Notes: generated by a model not told the origin, from the letters alone. Shown: positions 46,171 through 55,240, numbered from the stretch's first letter. The stretch is DNA of 64,000 bases from an uncultured Clostridia bacterium (GCA_946403085.1 CAMIYM010000008.1:42548-106547), one strand, 5' to 3'. Translations and numbers: made by a program.

Positions 46171-46875
46171 CTATTTTTTATTACCGAAGTATTCTTTCAA
46201 AACTTCACGCGTATATTGTCCGAACTCCAGTTCTTTTCCATCTTTAGAACTAATTCCATTCCAATAACACTCTCTATTCGTATATTGTCCCAGAAGCGAA
46301 CCACCATCCAACCATGTCTCGAAATCAGCACCATGATCTAAAAGAAGATCCAGGATTGTAAACATTTGTTTCTTTGCAAACTGATACCGTTCCTCATCAT
46401 GATCTTTATGTCGAAAGAAAACATAATTCGCAATTCCCGCCACTTCTCCCAACGCTGGTCTGTTGTTTGCAGGAACCTCTTCCTGATATGTCTCTTTATT
46501 GGGGTCTGCTCCGCGTTTCAGAAGTTCTCTAACTACTTCAAGATACTTCTCAGACTTTTCTAAAGCATTATCAAACGGAGAAAGAATGACATCCATTGTA
46601 TAAGTAACGGCATCACACAAAACAGGCTTACAAGTGCTGTGTGGAGGTACTATTTTGGGATTTTCCATGAATTCCGGATCAGCACCCTGTTCGAGAAGAT
46701 AGCGGATGATCTCGAATTCTCCAACTTTCAACGCCACCTGCAGTGGCGACTGACCTATATCTTTCTTCGGCTTCGTACCAGTAAAAATCTCATTCACCGC
46801 CTCAGGCTTCTTCTCAATGATTGCCTTCACGGAATCAATATTTCCCTGACGTATGTCTTTAAACAACTTATTCAC
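46171..46875 (-). CDS. Ankyrin-repeat protein
   Basis: A 234-residue soluble protein with at least three ankyrin repeats: SPLQVALKVGEFEIIRYLLEQGADPEF, LEVVRELLKRGADPNKE and LDLLLDHGADFETW. I prefer GTG at 46875, with GGAGG 7 bases upstream, to a TTG that lies too close to the ribosome site. Ankyrin proteins of this type often serve as immunity or binding partners in interbacterial toxin systems, which fits the neighbouring SUKH gene but is inference. Confidence 0.8.
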   Translation of the reverse strand: MNKLFKDIRQGNIDSVKAIIEKKPEAVNEIFTGTKPKKDIGQSPLQVALKVGEFEIIRYLLEQGADPEFMENPKIVPPHSTCKPVLCDAVTYTMDVILSPFDNALEKSEKYLEVVRELLKRGADPNKETYQEEVPANNRPALGEVAGIANYVFFRHKDHDEERYQFAKKQMFTILDLLLDHGADFETWLDGGSLLGQYTNRECYWNGISSKDGKELEFGQYTREVLKEYFGNKK

Positions 46876-46975
46876 GCGCAAGCCTCCTATAGAAAAACGA
46901 CAATGCTGTCTATAAATCTATTTAGAAATATTATGATTCATTATTTAGCAAAACTGTTGATTAATCTGCCTATGA

Positions 46976-47497
46976 TTATTTCGAAATGTTAGCGCTCAGC
47001 TTGTTAAGGAACTCTTCTATATTGTTTGCAAGGATTCCGTTAGGATCTTTTTCGAGAGTACCATAACCGCCGTACTCACAATCCAACCATTCTATACAGC
47101 CAGTGTCATTGTTGAACAGAATTAAGATTCGTCCGATCTTCATATCGAAGTTGCCAATCAGGATGCGTTTACCGAAATCGAAGGGACCCATCCAACCTTT
47201 CCACGCCTTTCTGATAGTGGCATCAACAAAATCCTGATCTTTGATCAGATTCAGCGATATATCAACTTTTCCGTTACAGCGGTTCTTCGAAAACCATTCG
47301 TCAAAGGTCTTGTTGCCTGTCGGCACGATAAAATCTTTGTCCTTGAACTTGATCTCACCTCTGACATATTTTGTATAAGCCCTTGAGTACAGCTTCTTCA
47401 GATCATCATGCAATTGGAATCCGATATCATTTTCGATGCTGCTCCAATCAATAGAAAGTGTATTATCCTTAAGTGCTAGAAATTCATGAAGTTCCAT
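46976..47497 (-). CDS. SUKH (SMI1/KNR4)-like protein
   Basis: A 173-residue soluble protein with the SUKH pattern: IDWSSIENDIGFQLHDDLKKLYSRA at the N-terminus, IGNFDMKIGRILILFNNDTGCIEWLD in the core, and a C-terminal ANNIEEFLNKL helix. SUKH proteins are best known as immunity proteins against contact-dependent toxins. No toxin gene is adjacent. Ribosome site AAAGGGGA. The array motif follows its stop. Confidence 0.65.
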   Translation of the reverse strand: MELHEFLALKDNTLSIDWSSIENDIGFQLHDDLKKLYSRAYTKYVRGEIKFKDKDFIVPTGNKTFDEWFSKNRCNGKVDISLNLIKDQDFVDATIRKAWKGWMGPFDFGKRILIGNFDMKIGRILILFNNDTGCIEWLDCEYGGYGTLEKDPNGILANNIEEFLNKLSANISK

Positions 47498-47549
47498 AGT
47501 GTTCCCCTTTCAGTTATCTATAACCATATTCCGATATGCTGCTGATTAT

Positions 47550-47996
47550 TCAAACCAATTTGTTTCCATATATCTTGATAACACTTATCACTATTGTTAA
47601 TAATATTACCCCGATCATAAAATACATGGGCCATGACGGAAATCCAGAGTATATACACATAAAACCGGCAAAAGCACAAATAAGTATTATTGCTATCTTA
47701 AGAATGCCAAACATCATATAACAAGTTTTCAACACGTTTTCTTCATTATCTTCTATTACCTCAGCCGGTATATTCCATATCTTAGGGAAAGTCTCTACGA
47801 CAGCCAAAAGCAGAAATAATCCGATCATTGCTGCCGGATCAATAAGAAGCGAACTCTTAGGCCCAAAATTGTCTGCGACCCCGGAAGCATTAAAATGAGT
47901 AGGCAGCTCTGAAGGAAAGCTGCTCCATCCGATCACTAAAAATGCAATATACAGCAATATCAGAACTATGCTGATTATGTTTGTTGCTTTTCTCAT
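47550..47996 (-). CDS. DUF1648-type membrane protein
   Basis: A 148-residue membrane protein with four helices. SSFPSELPTHFNASGVADNFGPKSSLL is the DUF1648 signature, as in SdpI, the immunity protein and signal relay for a bacteriocin-like toxin. The SdpI C-terminal half is absent. I chose the ATG at 47996 (GGGGA upstream). A role in self-protection is possible but not shown. Confidence 0.75.
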   Translation of the reverse strand: MRKATNIISIVLILLYIAFLVIGWSSFPSELPTHFNASGVADNFGPKSSLLIDPAAMIGLFLLLAVVETFPKIWNIPAEVIEDNEENVLKTCYMMFGILKIAIILICAFAGFMCIYSGFPSWPMYFMIGVILLTIVISVIKIYGNKLV

Positions 47997-48111
47997 ATCT
48001 ATCCCCAAAACAAAAAGCAGTCAATGCAATTCCCAGTCCGGGAGACATCCCGAATAATAATATTATATCACGATTTATCTATCCTTAATGACAATGATCC
48101 CATTCCGGCTA

Positions 48112-48366
48112 TTAAGAATCATCTTCCTCGCCCCAAACATACTCTTTGTTATACTTTTCCGAGATAATCTCACAGAGCTTTCCCAGATACTGGAGATGCA
48201 TTTGATAGATAACCTCCGGTGCCGGACAGATACTATCCATTTTAGGGTCATAAATCTTGGTTTCAAATGCACGAATAGCGTTGATCAATTCATCTCGAAC
48301 AGGGAGAAGATCCTTATACTTCTTATCCTTATGCAATTCTACAAACATTTCCGGGCTAATCATCAT
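48112..48366 (-). CDS. Small helical protein, unknown
   Basis: An 84-residue protein, MMISPEMFVELHKDKKYKDLLPVRDELINAI, with an acidic tail (WGEEDDS). AAGGAGG precedes the ATG by 9 bases. No family is recognised. It is the last minus-strand array gene before the plus-strand XRE-CPBP pair. Confidence 0.6.
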   Translation of the reverse strand: MMISPEMFVELHKDKKYKDLLPVRDELINAIRAFETKIYDPKMDSICPAPEVIYQMHLQYLGKLCEIISEKYNKEYVWGEEDDS

Positions 48367-48442
48367 ATGGCATTTCCTCCTTAATAATCAGTTTCCAAAG
48401 AATGAATTATTGACTACTGACAAAATTATATAAAATGAGATT

Positions 48443-48456
48443 TACCATTAATGGTA
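48443..48456. promoter_or_regulatory. Perfect 14-bp palindrome
   Basis: TACCATTAATGGTA lies about 80 bp upstream of the minus-strand gene ending at 48112, near a TATAAT-like box (48425-48430 on the minus strand). Confidence 0.4.
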
Positions 48457-48515
48457 CCGATCACGCGACACTATTTCAGATTTCAGGCTTCAGATTTCAG
48501 AATAGAAATAATAAA

Positions 48516-48533
48516 ACCGGCATTTCTGCCGGT
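48516..48533. terminator. Short hairpin, possible terminator
   Basis: ACCGGCA / TGCCGGT stem with T-rich flank on the minus strand, although no minus-strand gene ends just upstream of it. Confidence 0.5.
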
Positions 48534-48593
48534 ATCGTTAGATCATTATATTCAGGATTTTTACGGTTCTTTAGATGAGTACTTTTCTTTTGT

Positions 48594-48765
48594 ATAATGA
48601 TTTCAAATATGAACACAGTATAAGGATAATACTGAATCCAGGCTTGGATCCTGACGGGTAAACGGAGCGTAGAGTGCCTGAAAACAACGGGTTTTCTGAA
48701 GTAAACGATGCATCGGTTGAATCTATCAGACGGACGGGGTTAAGATGCAGTCGGAGGTGAGATAA
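48594..48765 (+). ncRNA. Candidate structured leader of XRE-CPBP operon
   Basis: TATAAT at 48594 (weak -35 TTTAGA, 17-bp spacer) would start a leader of about 160 nt before the GGAGGTG of the XRE gene. It can form hairpins: CAGTAT/ATACTG, GAAAAC/GTTTTC, and the palindrome CGATGCATCG. GTAAACG occurs twice. I could not match it to a named riboswitch class. Confidence 0.35.
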
Positions 48766-49323
48766 ATGGATGCGAACAAATTCGGTTGCTTTGTAGCTGA
48801 TCGCCGTAAAGAACTTAATATGACTCAAAAGGATCTGGCTGCAAAAATACACGTGACCGACAAAGCTGTCAGCAGATGGGAAAGAGGTCTGGGGTTTCCG
48901 GACATCAATACGATCAAAGAATTAGCTGATGCTTTGAATGTTTCCATAACAGAATTAATGACATCGGAAAAGGCTGATTCCGAGAAGACGGATGCAGTCG
49001 TAAGCGATGTTATCCACGTAGCAAAAGAAGATATCAACGAGAGGCAGAAGACTATTCTTTATTCTTTTGCCGCCACAACAGCTTTTCTGTCTGTTCTGCA
49101 TGTCCTTTTGACTATTGATTGGAACTCAAAAGGAATAGGAATGTATTTTGAGTTTCCGATGATCGCGGTTATTCCCGGCATTGCCCTGATCCTGAACGGT
49201 ATCATCGGGTTTATAAGAGGCCGGAAGATAAAAGGCATGATACCTATCGGACTGATCCTGGTGATATTACCAGCGGTAGTCAGTTGTACGGCCTATCTGA
49301 TCTGCGGAATAGTGAACAGCTGA
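48766..49323 (+). CDS. XRE regulator with membrane domain
   Basis: A 185-residue protein. The N-terminal Cro/C1 helix-turn-helix is clear: FVADRRKELNMTQKDLAAKIHVTDKAVSRWERGLGFPDINTIKELADAL. After a linker (80-105), three membrane helices follow (TILYSFAATTAFLSVLHVLL; PMIAVIPGIALILNGIIGF; GLILVILPAVVSCTAYLI). Such fusions sense the membrane and control adjacent genes. The CPBP gene follows after 24 bp. The strand is opposite to the surrounding array. Confidence 0.85.
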   Translation: MDANKFGCFVADRRKELNMTQKDLAAKIHVTDKAVSRWERGLGFPDINTIKELADALNVSITELMTSEKADSEKTDAVVSDVIHVAKEDINERQKTILYSFAATTAFLSVLHVLLTIDWNSKGIGMYFEFPMIAVIPGIALILNGIIGFIRGRKIKGMIPIGLILVILPAVVSCTAYLICGIVNS

Positions 49324-49347
49324 AACAAGAAATAGGAGTCCGGATAA

Positions 49348-50352
49348 ATGAAAGAAATCTATGAGGCTTCCTCCGGAATGGGGGAAGTGAGTGAAAGTGC
49401 ACTCAAAACTTACGGGAAAGATAAAAAAACGAATAACAACCTGTTCATGTCGATAAGCAAAGCGGTCGGATTATTCTTTGCATCTCAGATGTTTTCAATG
49501 ATCCTGATAACAGTATATCTGGTGCATACGAATTTTACTAAAAAAGAAACGGCCGAGGGTGTCGGCTATAATTTCAGTCTGGGAATGTCTGAAATATTAA
49601 GCACTAACAGCATCTTGATCCTTCTGTTATCTGAGATATTCATGATAGCGATTTTCGTGCTATATGCCAGATTCAAAGAGAACTTGAGCTTGCAATCTCT
49701 AGGTTTCGTCTGGAAAAATATGCCCATGTCTTATCTGGCGGGTGGAGCAGGAGCGGCATTGAGCATGCTCGTACTGGCACTGATCTGCAAGACAACGGGG
49801 GCAATGGTGTTTACACATGATACCGCAAATGTTCCCCTCCTGATCCTGTTTGCCGTGGGATTCGTAATACAGGGACTGGCCGAAGAAGTAATGTGCAGAG
49901 GTTATCTTATTGCACATATCACCAGACGTTATTCCGTAAAGACAGCAGTTATTGCAAGCAGCATCCTTTTTGCGCTGCTCCATGCTTTTAATCCTTCAGG
50001 CATTTCCTTTTTGGCACTGATTAATCTGTTCCTTTTCGGTGTGTTTGCTTCACTGATGTTCCTGTACAGCGAAAACATCTGGCTATGTGCCGGATTCCAC
50101 ACGATATGGAATTTCGTACAGGGAAATGTCATCGGCGTGCCTGTCAGCGGCATTCCTATTCCGTCAATCTTCAAGATGAATGCCAATGAGAACATGTCTA
50201 TCATCAACGGCGGGGTCTTCGGCCTGGAAGGCGGTATCCCTGTAACAGTCATATTGGTTACCGGCTGCGTAATTCTCTATTTTCTTATCAAGAGAAAAGA
50301 AAAAAGAACGCTAAGAAACCGTTCAGTAAAGGGGTCTCTGCAAACTCAATAA
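49348..50352 (+). CDS. CPBP-family intramembrane protease
   Basis: A 334-residue membrane protein with about eight helices. The CPBP (CAAX-protease/bacteriocin-processing) motifs are present: GLAEEVMCRGYL (EExxxR), FALLHAFNP and AGFHTIWNF. Relatives act as bacteriocin immunity or maturation proteins. It forms an operon with the XRE-membrane regulator and ends in a terminator. Confidence 0.88.
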   Translation: MKEIYEASSGMGEVSESALKTYGKDKKTNNNLFMSISKAVGLFFASQMFSMILITVYLVHTNFTKKETAEGVGYNFSLGMSEILSTNSILILLLSEIFMIAIFVLYARFKENLSLQSLGFVWKNMPMSYLAGGAGAALSMLVLALICKTTGAMVFTHDTANVPLLILFAVGFVIQGLAEEVMCRGYLIAHITRRYSVKTAVIASSILFALLHAFNPSGISFLALINLFLFGVFASLMFLYSENIWLCAGFHTIWNFVQGNVIGVPVSGIPIPSIFKMNANENMSIINGGVFGLEGGIPVTVILVTGCVILYFLIKRKEKRTLRNRSVKGSLQTQ

Positions 50353-50365
50353 AATAAAGTGCTTC

Positions 50366-50399
50366 AGCCCGCCAAGACCTTGATCTTGATGGGCTTTTT
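50366..50399 (+). terminator. Terminator of XRE-CPBP operon
   Basis: Stem AGCCCGCCAAGA / TCTTGATGGGCT followed by T5. Confidence 0.85.
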
Positions 50400-50534
50400 C
50401 ATGAAACTTACTCAACCGAAATGTTTAATGCTCTTGAACGGCCCTGCGAGAATAGCGGATTATTCATTGTATCCTTATATCGGTTACTTATACTGCTTAT
50501 TTTATGTGCTAATCATTCTTTCTCAACAAGAATG

Positions 50535-50717
50535 TTATTCCCACACTGTTGTATCCACCTGATATGACGGGTCTTTAATATATTTCTGCACTTCCTTGAA
50601 TTGGGCAGGATGCTTTCTCCTTACCGCCCACTTAATAAGATCAATAAGGAATGCCTCAAGCTGAAATATGCCGAAGATAAACGCCAATGTCAGAATAAAA
50701 GAATTCAAGTCATCCAT
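50535..50717 (-). CDS. Short membrane-anchored peptide
   Basis: A 60-residue protein: one hydrophobic helix (LNSFILTLAFIFGIFQLEAFLIDLI) and a basic C-terminal half (KWAVRRKHPAQFKEVQKYIKD). The ribosome site is weak. A CATTCTT/AAGAATG hairpin follows the stop. An array motif copy lies upstream. Function unknown. Confidence 0.55.
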   Translation of the reverse strand: MDDLNSFILTLAFIFGIFQLEAFLIDLIKWAVRRKHPAQFKEVQKYIKDPSYQVDTTVWE

Positions 50718-50829
50718 ACAAGCATTATATCCAACCCCGATGCTCTTATGTGTAATGATTTATCCAACTGCTGTTTTTTGCTCCTGCTGCTAGGTAATAA
50801 TCTCATCAAGGAGCCTGTTGCGCCTGATC

Positions 50830-51624
50830 TTACTTCCTCGCGAGTTCAAGATCCATCGTATCGCTTATGATGATCTTACCGCCATGACGGTTGATCGCAG
50901 CAGCGATATTAGAGAAGAATTCATTTCTTATAGTCTCTTCGATGGCAATGTGATCTGAGTAGGTTCCGAGAAGCTGGATATACTCGTCTGCAGTAAATAC
51001 TCTTTCACGGTAGAACAATTTATATGTGATATCCGTAAACCCGTATTTTGCAGGGATCTGTGAGATCTCCTTTGCCTTCTCTTCAGTGAACCACTTCTTT
51101 GTACCTGACTTGATATCATATGCCTTGTTGTAATACTCTTCATAAAGTGCGTTGATCTCAGCAGCGAGTTCTGGAGCGTTCTGACTGTTACGCGGGCGGT
51201 TAGCAAATCTTGCAAATGCTCCGCCGGGCTTTAATGCGGAATAAACCTTGGGATATCCGATTTCTTCAGGAACCCAGTGAAAAGCAGTTGCAGAGAAGAC
51301 AAGATCGTAAGCATCATCTTCCAGATCAACATCTTCGAACTTTCCCGTGATTACCTTAAAGCCTTTATATCCGCCGAACTTCTCCATAAGGATTCTCGAG
51401 AAGTTCTCACCATATTCAACTGAAGTAAGCTCGCAGCCGGTCTTGAGCACGGGCAGCGTAGCCTGACCGCTTCCGCTGCCAACTTCAACAACGCGGCTTC
51501 TCTCACCGATCTTTACGTATTTGAAAATAGCCTGAAACAACTCATCGGCATAACCGGGGCGCATCTTATCGTACTTGGATGCTTCTGTATCAAATGTTGC
51601 GCCCAGCTCTTTCCTGTTATTCAT
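50830..51624 (-). CDS. SAM-dependent methyltransferase
   Basis: A 264-residue class I methyltransferase. Motif I is VVEVGSGSGQATLPVL, motif II LTSVEYGENF, and FEDVDLEDDAYDLVFSATAFHWVP carries the acidic and post-I regions, as in Methyltransf_11/25 enzymes resembling trans-aconitate methyltransferase. The substrate is unknown. Its ATG lies inside the last codons of a 17-residue upstream ORF, suggesting coupled translation. Confidence 0.88.
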   Translation of the reverse strand: MNNRKELGATFDTEASKYDKMRPGYADELFQAIFKYVKIGERSRVVEVGSGSGQATLPVLKTGCELTSVEYGENFSRILMEKFGGYKGFKVITGKFEDVDLEDDAYDLVFSATAFHWVPEEIGYPKVYSALKPGGAFARFANRPRNSQNAPELAAEINALYEEYYNKAYDIKSGTKKWFTEEKAKEISQIPAKYGFTDITYKLFYRERVFTADEYIQLLGTYSDHIAIEETIRNEFFSNIAAAINRHGGKIIISDTMDLELARK

Positions 51625-51670
51625 ATATCTTTCCCATATATAATAACTTTGCCATTTCGTTATAATCCAT
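51617..51670 (-). CDS. Possible 17-residue coupled leader peptide
   Basis: MDYNEMAKLLYMGKIYE has GGAG 9 bases upstream, and its TAA overlaps the methyltransferase start (ATGAATAA arrangement). It may be a translated leader or the tail of a lost gene. Confidence 0.4.
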   Translation of the reverse strand: MDYNEMAKLLYMGKIYE

Positions 51671-51707
51671 TTTTTCGAACTCCTCGTTCCCGTACCTGCT
51701 GATTAAA

Positions 51708-52244
51708 TCAACTGTTTTCTCTATCCTTATACACTCTTGAACCGGTCGCACCTGTCTGACCCTGATACTTACCGCAGTACGGATTAAGCGCTACGTCATC
51801 CATCTCCGCAAATACAAGCTGACCAACTCTTCTTCCGGCTTTTAATTCAATTGCGCATCTGTTGGCGTTATACAATTCCAATGTAATCTCTCCCTTAAAT
51901 CCCGGATCGACCCAGCCGGCATTCTGGATAAACAGACCCATTCTGCCAAGAGAACTTCTTCCTTCAACAAAAGCGGTCAGATTATCCGGCAGCTCGAAAT
52001 ATTCCATCGTAGTAGCAAGAACAAATTGTCCCGGCATGATCAGATATGTATCGGTAGTGATGGTTTTATAATTGATCTCTTTTTCGAGAGTGATAACACT
52101 TGATGGAGAATCATCAACGACACTGAAAGTGTTTCCCAAACGGATATCCACACTGGCAGGCTGGATCTGTTCGTCAGTTACCGGCTCGATCGTCAGTGTC
52201 TTCTCTTTAAGCATTTTCATTATCGTCTTATCTGAAAGTATCAT
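51708..52244 (-). CDS. dcd: dCTP deaminase
   Basis: A 178-residue trimeric nucleotide deaminase making dUTP from dCTP. It shows [12 protein letters not shown] at the N-terminus, then the active-site block [32 protein letters not shown], and a C-terminal GQTGATGSR. Length fits the monofunctional family. Its place inside a cassette-like array rather than a nucleotide operon is unusual; dCTP deaminases are also known as anti-phage proteins. The stop codon TGA runs into an array motif. Confidence 0.92.
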   Translation of the reverse strand: MILSDKTIMKMLKEKTLTIEPVTDEQIQPASVDIRLGNTFSVVDDSPSSVITLEKEINYKTITTDTYLIMPGQFVLATTMEYFELPDNLTAFVEGRSSLGRMGLFIQNAGWVDPGFKGEITLELYNANRCAIELKAGRRVGQLVFAEMDDVALNPYCGKYQGQTGATGSRVYKDRENS

Positions 52245-52350
52245 TCTTGTTTCTCCTTTGTTCTCGGTTCATTTTATTCAGGATTTTTTGTTCTACTGTC
52301 AGTATCAATATAGGTGGTATACGCCAACTGTTGATGTTAAAGATCTCTAT

Positions 52351-52821
52351 TTAAAAATAGTACTGCATGAAATTTCCGTTATGCTTAAACCCATATGATT
52401 CGTACAGCTTTACACCCATATCCGATGCTGTAATATAGATCGTTCCGCAGCCATATTCTTTTGCTTCTTTTACTACTCTGTCAAGTAATTCTGTAGCGAT
52501 TCCCATCCTCCTGTAGTCCGGATCGGTATACATGCTGGACAGGATGCCTAATTTTCCTGAAGGACACGTGAAATACGGCGGTTTTTCCGCGAAGGACATA
52601 CCACTTGTTCCGACTATCTTATCCCCATCATATGCCAGCCAGGAAACATAGGTGCCGGCAGCCAGATTCCTTTTATAAAAATCCATAAGCGCTGATTCGA
52701 GATCTGCATTCTGTGGAACTGTTTTGCCTGCCGATATATATTCTTCCGTCATTTGGTCTATTCGTATTTTTATAATTCTGCTTAATTCATTCTCCGACAG
52801 TTTTTTATAAACAATATCCAT
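52351..52821 (-). CDS. GNAT N-acetyltransferase
   Basis: A 156-residue acyl-CoA transferase. MDIVYKKLSENELSRIIKIRIDQM starts the fold, and the acetyl-CoA loop is in MYTDPDYRRMGIATELLDRVVKEA, followed by ITASDMGVKLYESYGFKHNG. I chose the ATG at 52821 over an upstream in-frame start that lacks a ribosome site. The acceptor is unknown. Confidence 0.85.
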   Translation of the reverse strand: MDIVYKKLSENELSRIIKIRIDQMTEEYISAGKTVPQNADLESALMDFYKRNLAAGTYVSWLAYDGDKIVGTSGMSFAEKPPYFTCPSGKLGILSSMYTDPDYRRMGIATELLDRVVKEAKEYGCGTIYITASDMGVKLYESYGFKHNGNFMQYYF

Positions 52822-52909
52822 CAGGTTTCTTTCCTTTCGTAAATAAAACAGCTTAAGGCTCGTTTTCAAAGCAGAGATTATTTCCAAGCTTTGTCTATTA
52901 AACTGATGA

Positions 52910-54040
52910 TTAAACGATCCATGTTACCTTGGGATAATTCTTCTTGCACATTGAGCCGGCAGCATTTGCGAAAAGAGTTGCTGCCTTAATATCATACTGA
53001 GTGTCAAAACACATTGTGTTATAGAATCCTCCGACAACGGCAGAACGGGTAAATTCATCCCATGAAGAGAACTTATTCTTACATTCATCTGTAAAGAACA
53101 GCGCTGTCTGCATAAATTCAGTGTTTGACAGAAGATCACAGGCAAAAGCCATCCTGGCAAGAGAGAGTACATTACAATAATCCCACGCACCTGCTCCTGC
53201 TTCAGGAACCAAGTATCCTAAATGCTGGATCACCATCATAGTTGCTTTTACATGCACTCTTTCTGACGGGCTCATTTTCTCAAATGGAGGTTCCAGTTTT
53301 CTCTCAATGGCAGACTTAATACTGTCAATTTCAGGAGCGACACGGTTATCACCAAACCACTTCTGTAAGCTGCCAATATCTGTAATGCCATACTGTTCTT
53401 TAAGCAGGCTCTTCATTTTCGGCTTATCTGCATCATCACACTTGAAAAAGAGTTTATCCAGAGGGATCTCTATGCCGATTCCATAAGGTATAAATGATGC
53501 CTGTATCATGGAAATATATGAAAACGCACTGTCCTCATCGATCTTATTCTGCTCGCCGGCATTTCCGATCAGATCTGAGATCTCAGAGAAGAGTTTTTCC
53601 AATGTGTTCTTTGCTTCACTAAGGTTCTGATCAGCACGCTCCATTGAACTATCTATAGCATCCTTTAATCCTTCGAGATCAGGATCAAATCCCTGGGCCT
53701 TATAGAAGCATTCCACAGCCTTAAGTTCACAGTCCGTGTGATCAAGAATATATCCCATTGAATTGAAAAGCCTTGCATCCTCTTTAGGTTCAGAACAACG
53801 CTTGGACAACAGACTTATTTCCTTCTTTGCCTCTTTAAAACGCGACAGTCTGTTGAGGGCATCTATTCTTCTGAACCAGAGCTCGTTGCTCCACTTATCA
53901 GAAGGTATCTCCTCTGTTTTCTGAATTATCTTTTCATACTCAGCATTGCTGAACAATTCATCTATAACGCTGATAATCTCATCATCGTTACTGCTCTGAG
54001 CTGATTGCTTTTTCTTGTTATATAAATCTCCTAATCCCAT
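52910..54040 (-). CDS. DUF1266 protein with TPR-like N-terminus
   Basis: A 376-residue soluble protein. Residues 25-135 form TPR-like helical pairs (NELWFRRIDALNRLSRFKEAKKEISLL). The C-terminal domain (about 205-376) matches DUF1266: EQYGITDIGSLQKWFGDN, DYCNVLSLARMAFACDLLSN, and SSWDEFTRSAVVGGFY. DUF1266 proteins occur in variable gene clusters with toxin-immunity genes; their role is not established. Confidence 0.72.
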   Translation of the reverse strand: MGLGDLYNKKKQSAQSSNDDEIISVIDELFSNAEYEKIIQKTEEIPSDKWSNELWFRRIDALNRLSRFKEAKKEISLLSKRCSEPKEDARLFNSMGYILDHTDCELKAVECFYKAQGFDPDLEGLKDAIDSSMERADQNLSEAKNTLEKLFSEISDLIGNAGEQNKIDEDSAFSYISMIQASFIPYGIGIEIPLDKLFFKCDDADKPKMKSLLKEQYGITDIGSLQKWFGDNRVAPEIDSIKSAIERKLEPPFEKMSPSERVHVKATMMVIQHLGYLVPEAGAGAWDYCNVLSLARMAFACDLLSNTEFMQTALFFTDECKNKFSSWDEFTRSAVVGGFYNTMCFDTQYDIKAATLFANAAGSMCKKNYPKVTWIV

Positions 54041-54105
54041 ATATTTCTCCTTCTGCTATAAGTGTAATAGCTATGTAGTCATTATATCGATAATATTATT
54101 CCTGA

Positions 54106-54465
54106 TTAAATCTCCTGACAGGAAACACAAAGTTTCAACCCCAGTTTTCCCATGCGCTCCATCAGATCAGGATCAAACTCCATGTTGCATTGTTTATCGT
54201 AATAGTAGATCATCCAGATCTGCGAATCTGAGAAATCAACTCCCAATCTGATAAGTTCATTCTCATTTTCTTCTGCCAGATCCAAAAGCCATTCTATTTC
54301 TTCGTAGAATACAGGTCCATCCGGATTCTCCGGCAAATTATCCGGTACACGGATCCTATTATTATCGAGTTGTATATGGAGCAATTCCTCGATTCCGGAT
54401 AAATCAATATTCTTCCCATACAGGGTCATCCAGAAGCTCATTTTAGGCTCACGTTTAGATTTCAA
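54106..54465 (-). CDS. DUF4279-like protein
   Basis: A 119-residue protein resembling DUF4279: FWMTLYGKNIDLSGIEELLHIQLDN, then a paired-helix EWLLDLAEENENELIRLGVD and a closing NMEFDPDLMERMGKLGLKLCVSC. GGAGGG lies 8 bases before TTG at 54465, so TTG is the probable start; the next ATG is at 54441. It is 23 bp after the upstream gene with no motif copy between, so these two form one cassette or operon. Confidence 0.55.
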   Translation of the reverse strand: MKSKREPKMSFWMTLYGKNIDLSGIEELLHIQLDNNRIRVPDNLPENPDGPVFYEEIEWLLDLAEENENELIRLGVDFSDSQIWMIYYYDKQCNMEFDPDLMERMGKLGLKLCVSCQEI

Positions 54466-54488
54466 TAAGCATACCCTCCAGTATATAT

Positions 54489-55187
54489 TCAGTTCTTTCC
54501 CGTAAATATCTTATGTTCTTTTGCCTTCTCGATAAAATCAGCCAGACGGCCGTCTTTAACCACCACGTCATCAAGCCCCGGATACATGGCAGATACCTCT
54601 TCAGCTGTTGTATTCATCCAAAAATCCGAAGGGATCTCGTTATAAAAGACACCTCCGAAAGTATTGCCTGCAGATGATCCCGGCGAATCGACATCCGACC
54701 TGATCTGAACACTTCCGTCACGGTTAAACTGAACAGTAAGAAGAGTGATCTCCTGAACTTTCGCGAAAACATGCCTTGCAAAGATAAAGTCAGCCGGTCT
54801 GAAATTAAGGTCCATCTCTGCTGCGAATCTTTCAGCGAAGGAATCAAGAGAGCCCCTTATCAGAGTGTTGTTTTCTTTAAGGATCCGCTCAAGCTTGTCC
54901 GTCATCTTTATCTCTGTTATGGAATCAGGAAGGATCAGTTCCTTAAGATTTTCGAGCCTTTCAAGAAAAGCGGTCTCAACCTCGGTAAAGCCGTAATCAA
55001 GGCCGCTTTTGAGCGTATCCTCAATAACCAGAGACAGATCACGCGGCTCTCCCCCGCACTCTTCTTTGTATCTTTCAAAAGCCCTGTTAACATCAAGATC
55101 AAAAGCTTCATTGCTGACGGTTCCATTACCGCGCACTTCGAACTCAATATCGTATTCACCGTTGAAAAACGAATGCAGTATGCTCAC
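54489..55187 (-). CDS. Unknown acidic soluble protein
   Basis: A 232-residue protein starting at GTG (AGGAGA upstream). It has FNGEYDIEFEVRGNGTVSNEAFDLDVN, and a leucine-rich-like stretch TAFLERLENLKELILPDSITEIKMTDKLERIL, then a beta-rich C-terminal half (ITLLTVQFNRDGSVQIRSD). No family is recognised; size and context suggest an immunity-type or binding protein. Confidence 0.65.
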   Translation of the reverse strand: MSILHSFFNGEYDIEFEVRGNGTVSNEAFDLDVNRAFERYKEECGGEPRDLSLVIEDTLKSGLDYGFTEVETAFLERLENLKELILPDSITEIKMTDKLERILKENNTLIRGSLDSFAERFAAEMDLNFRPADFIFARHVFAKVQEITLLTVQFNRDGSVQIRSDVDSPGSSAGNTFGGVFYNEIPSDFWMNTTAEEVSAMYPGLDDVVVKDGRLADFIEKAKEHKIFTGKN

Positions 55188-55240
55188 ATCTGTCTCCTGA
55201 ATTTATAACCTGATCTAGGTCTCTTTTACTGTTGATTATC

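Noticed and set aside
48594..48765. A known riboswitch or T-box before the XRE gene
   Set aside because: I compared it from memory with T-box, c-di-GMP, SAM, glycine, guanidine and other classes and found no matching conserved core.
50601..50870. An 89-codon plus-strand frame
   Set aside because: It runs across the start of one minus-strand gene and the end of another, without a ribosome site.
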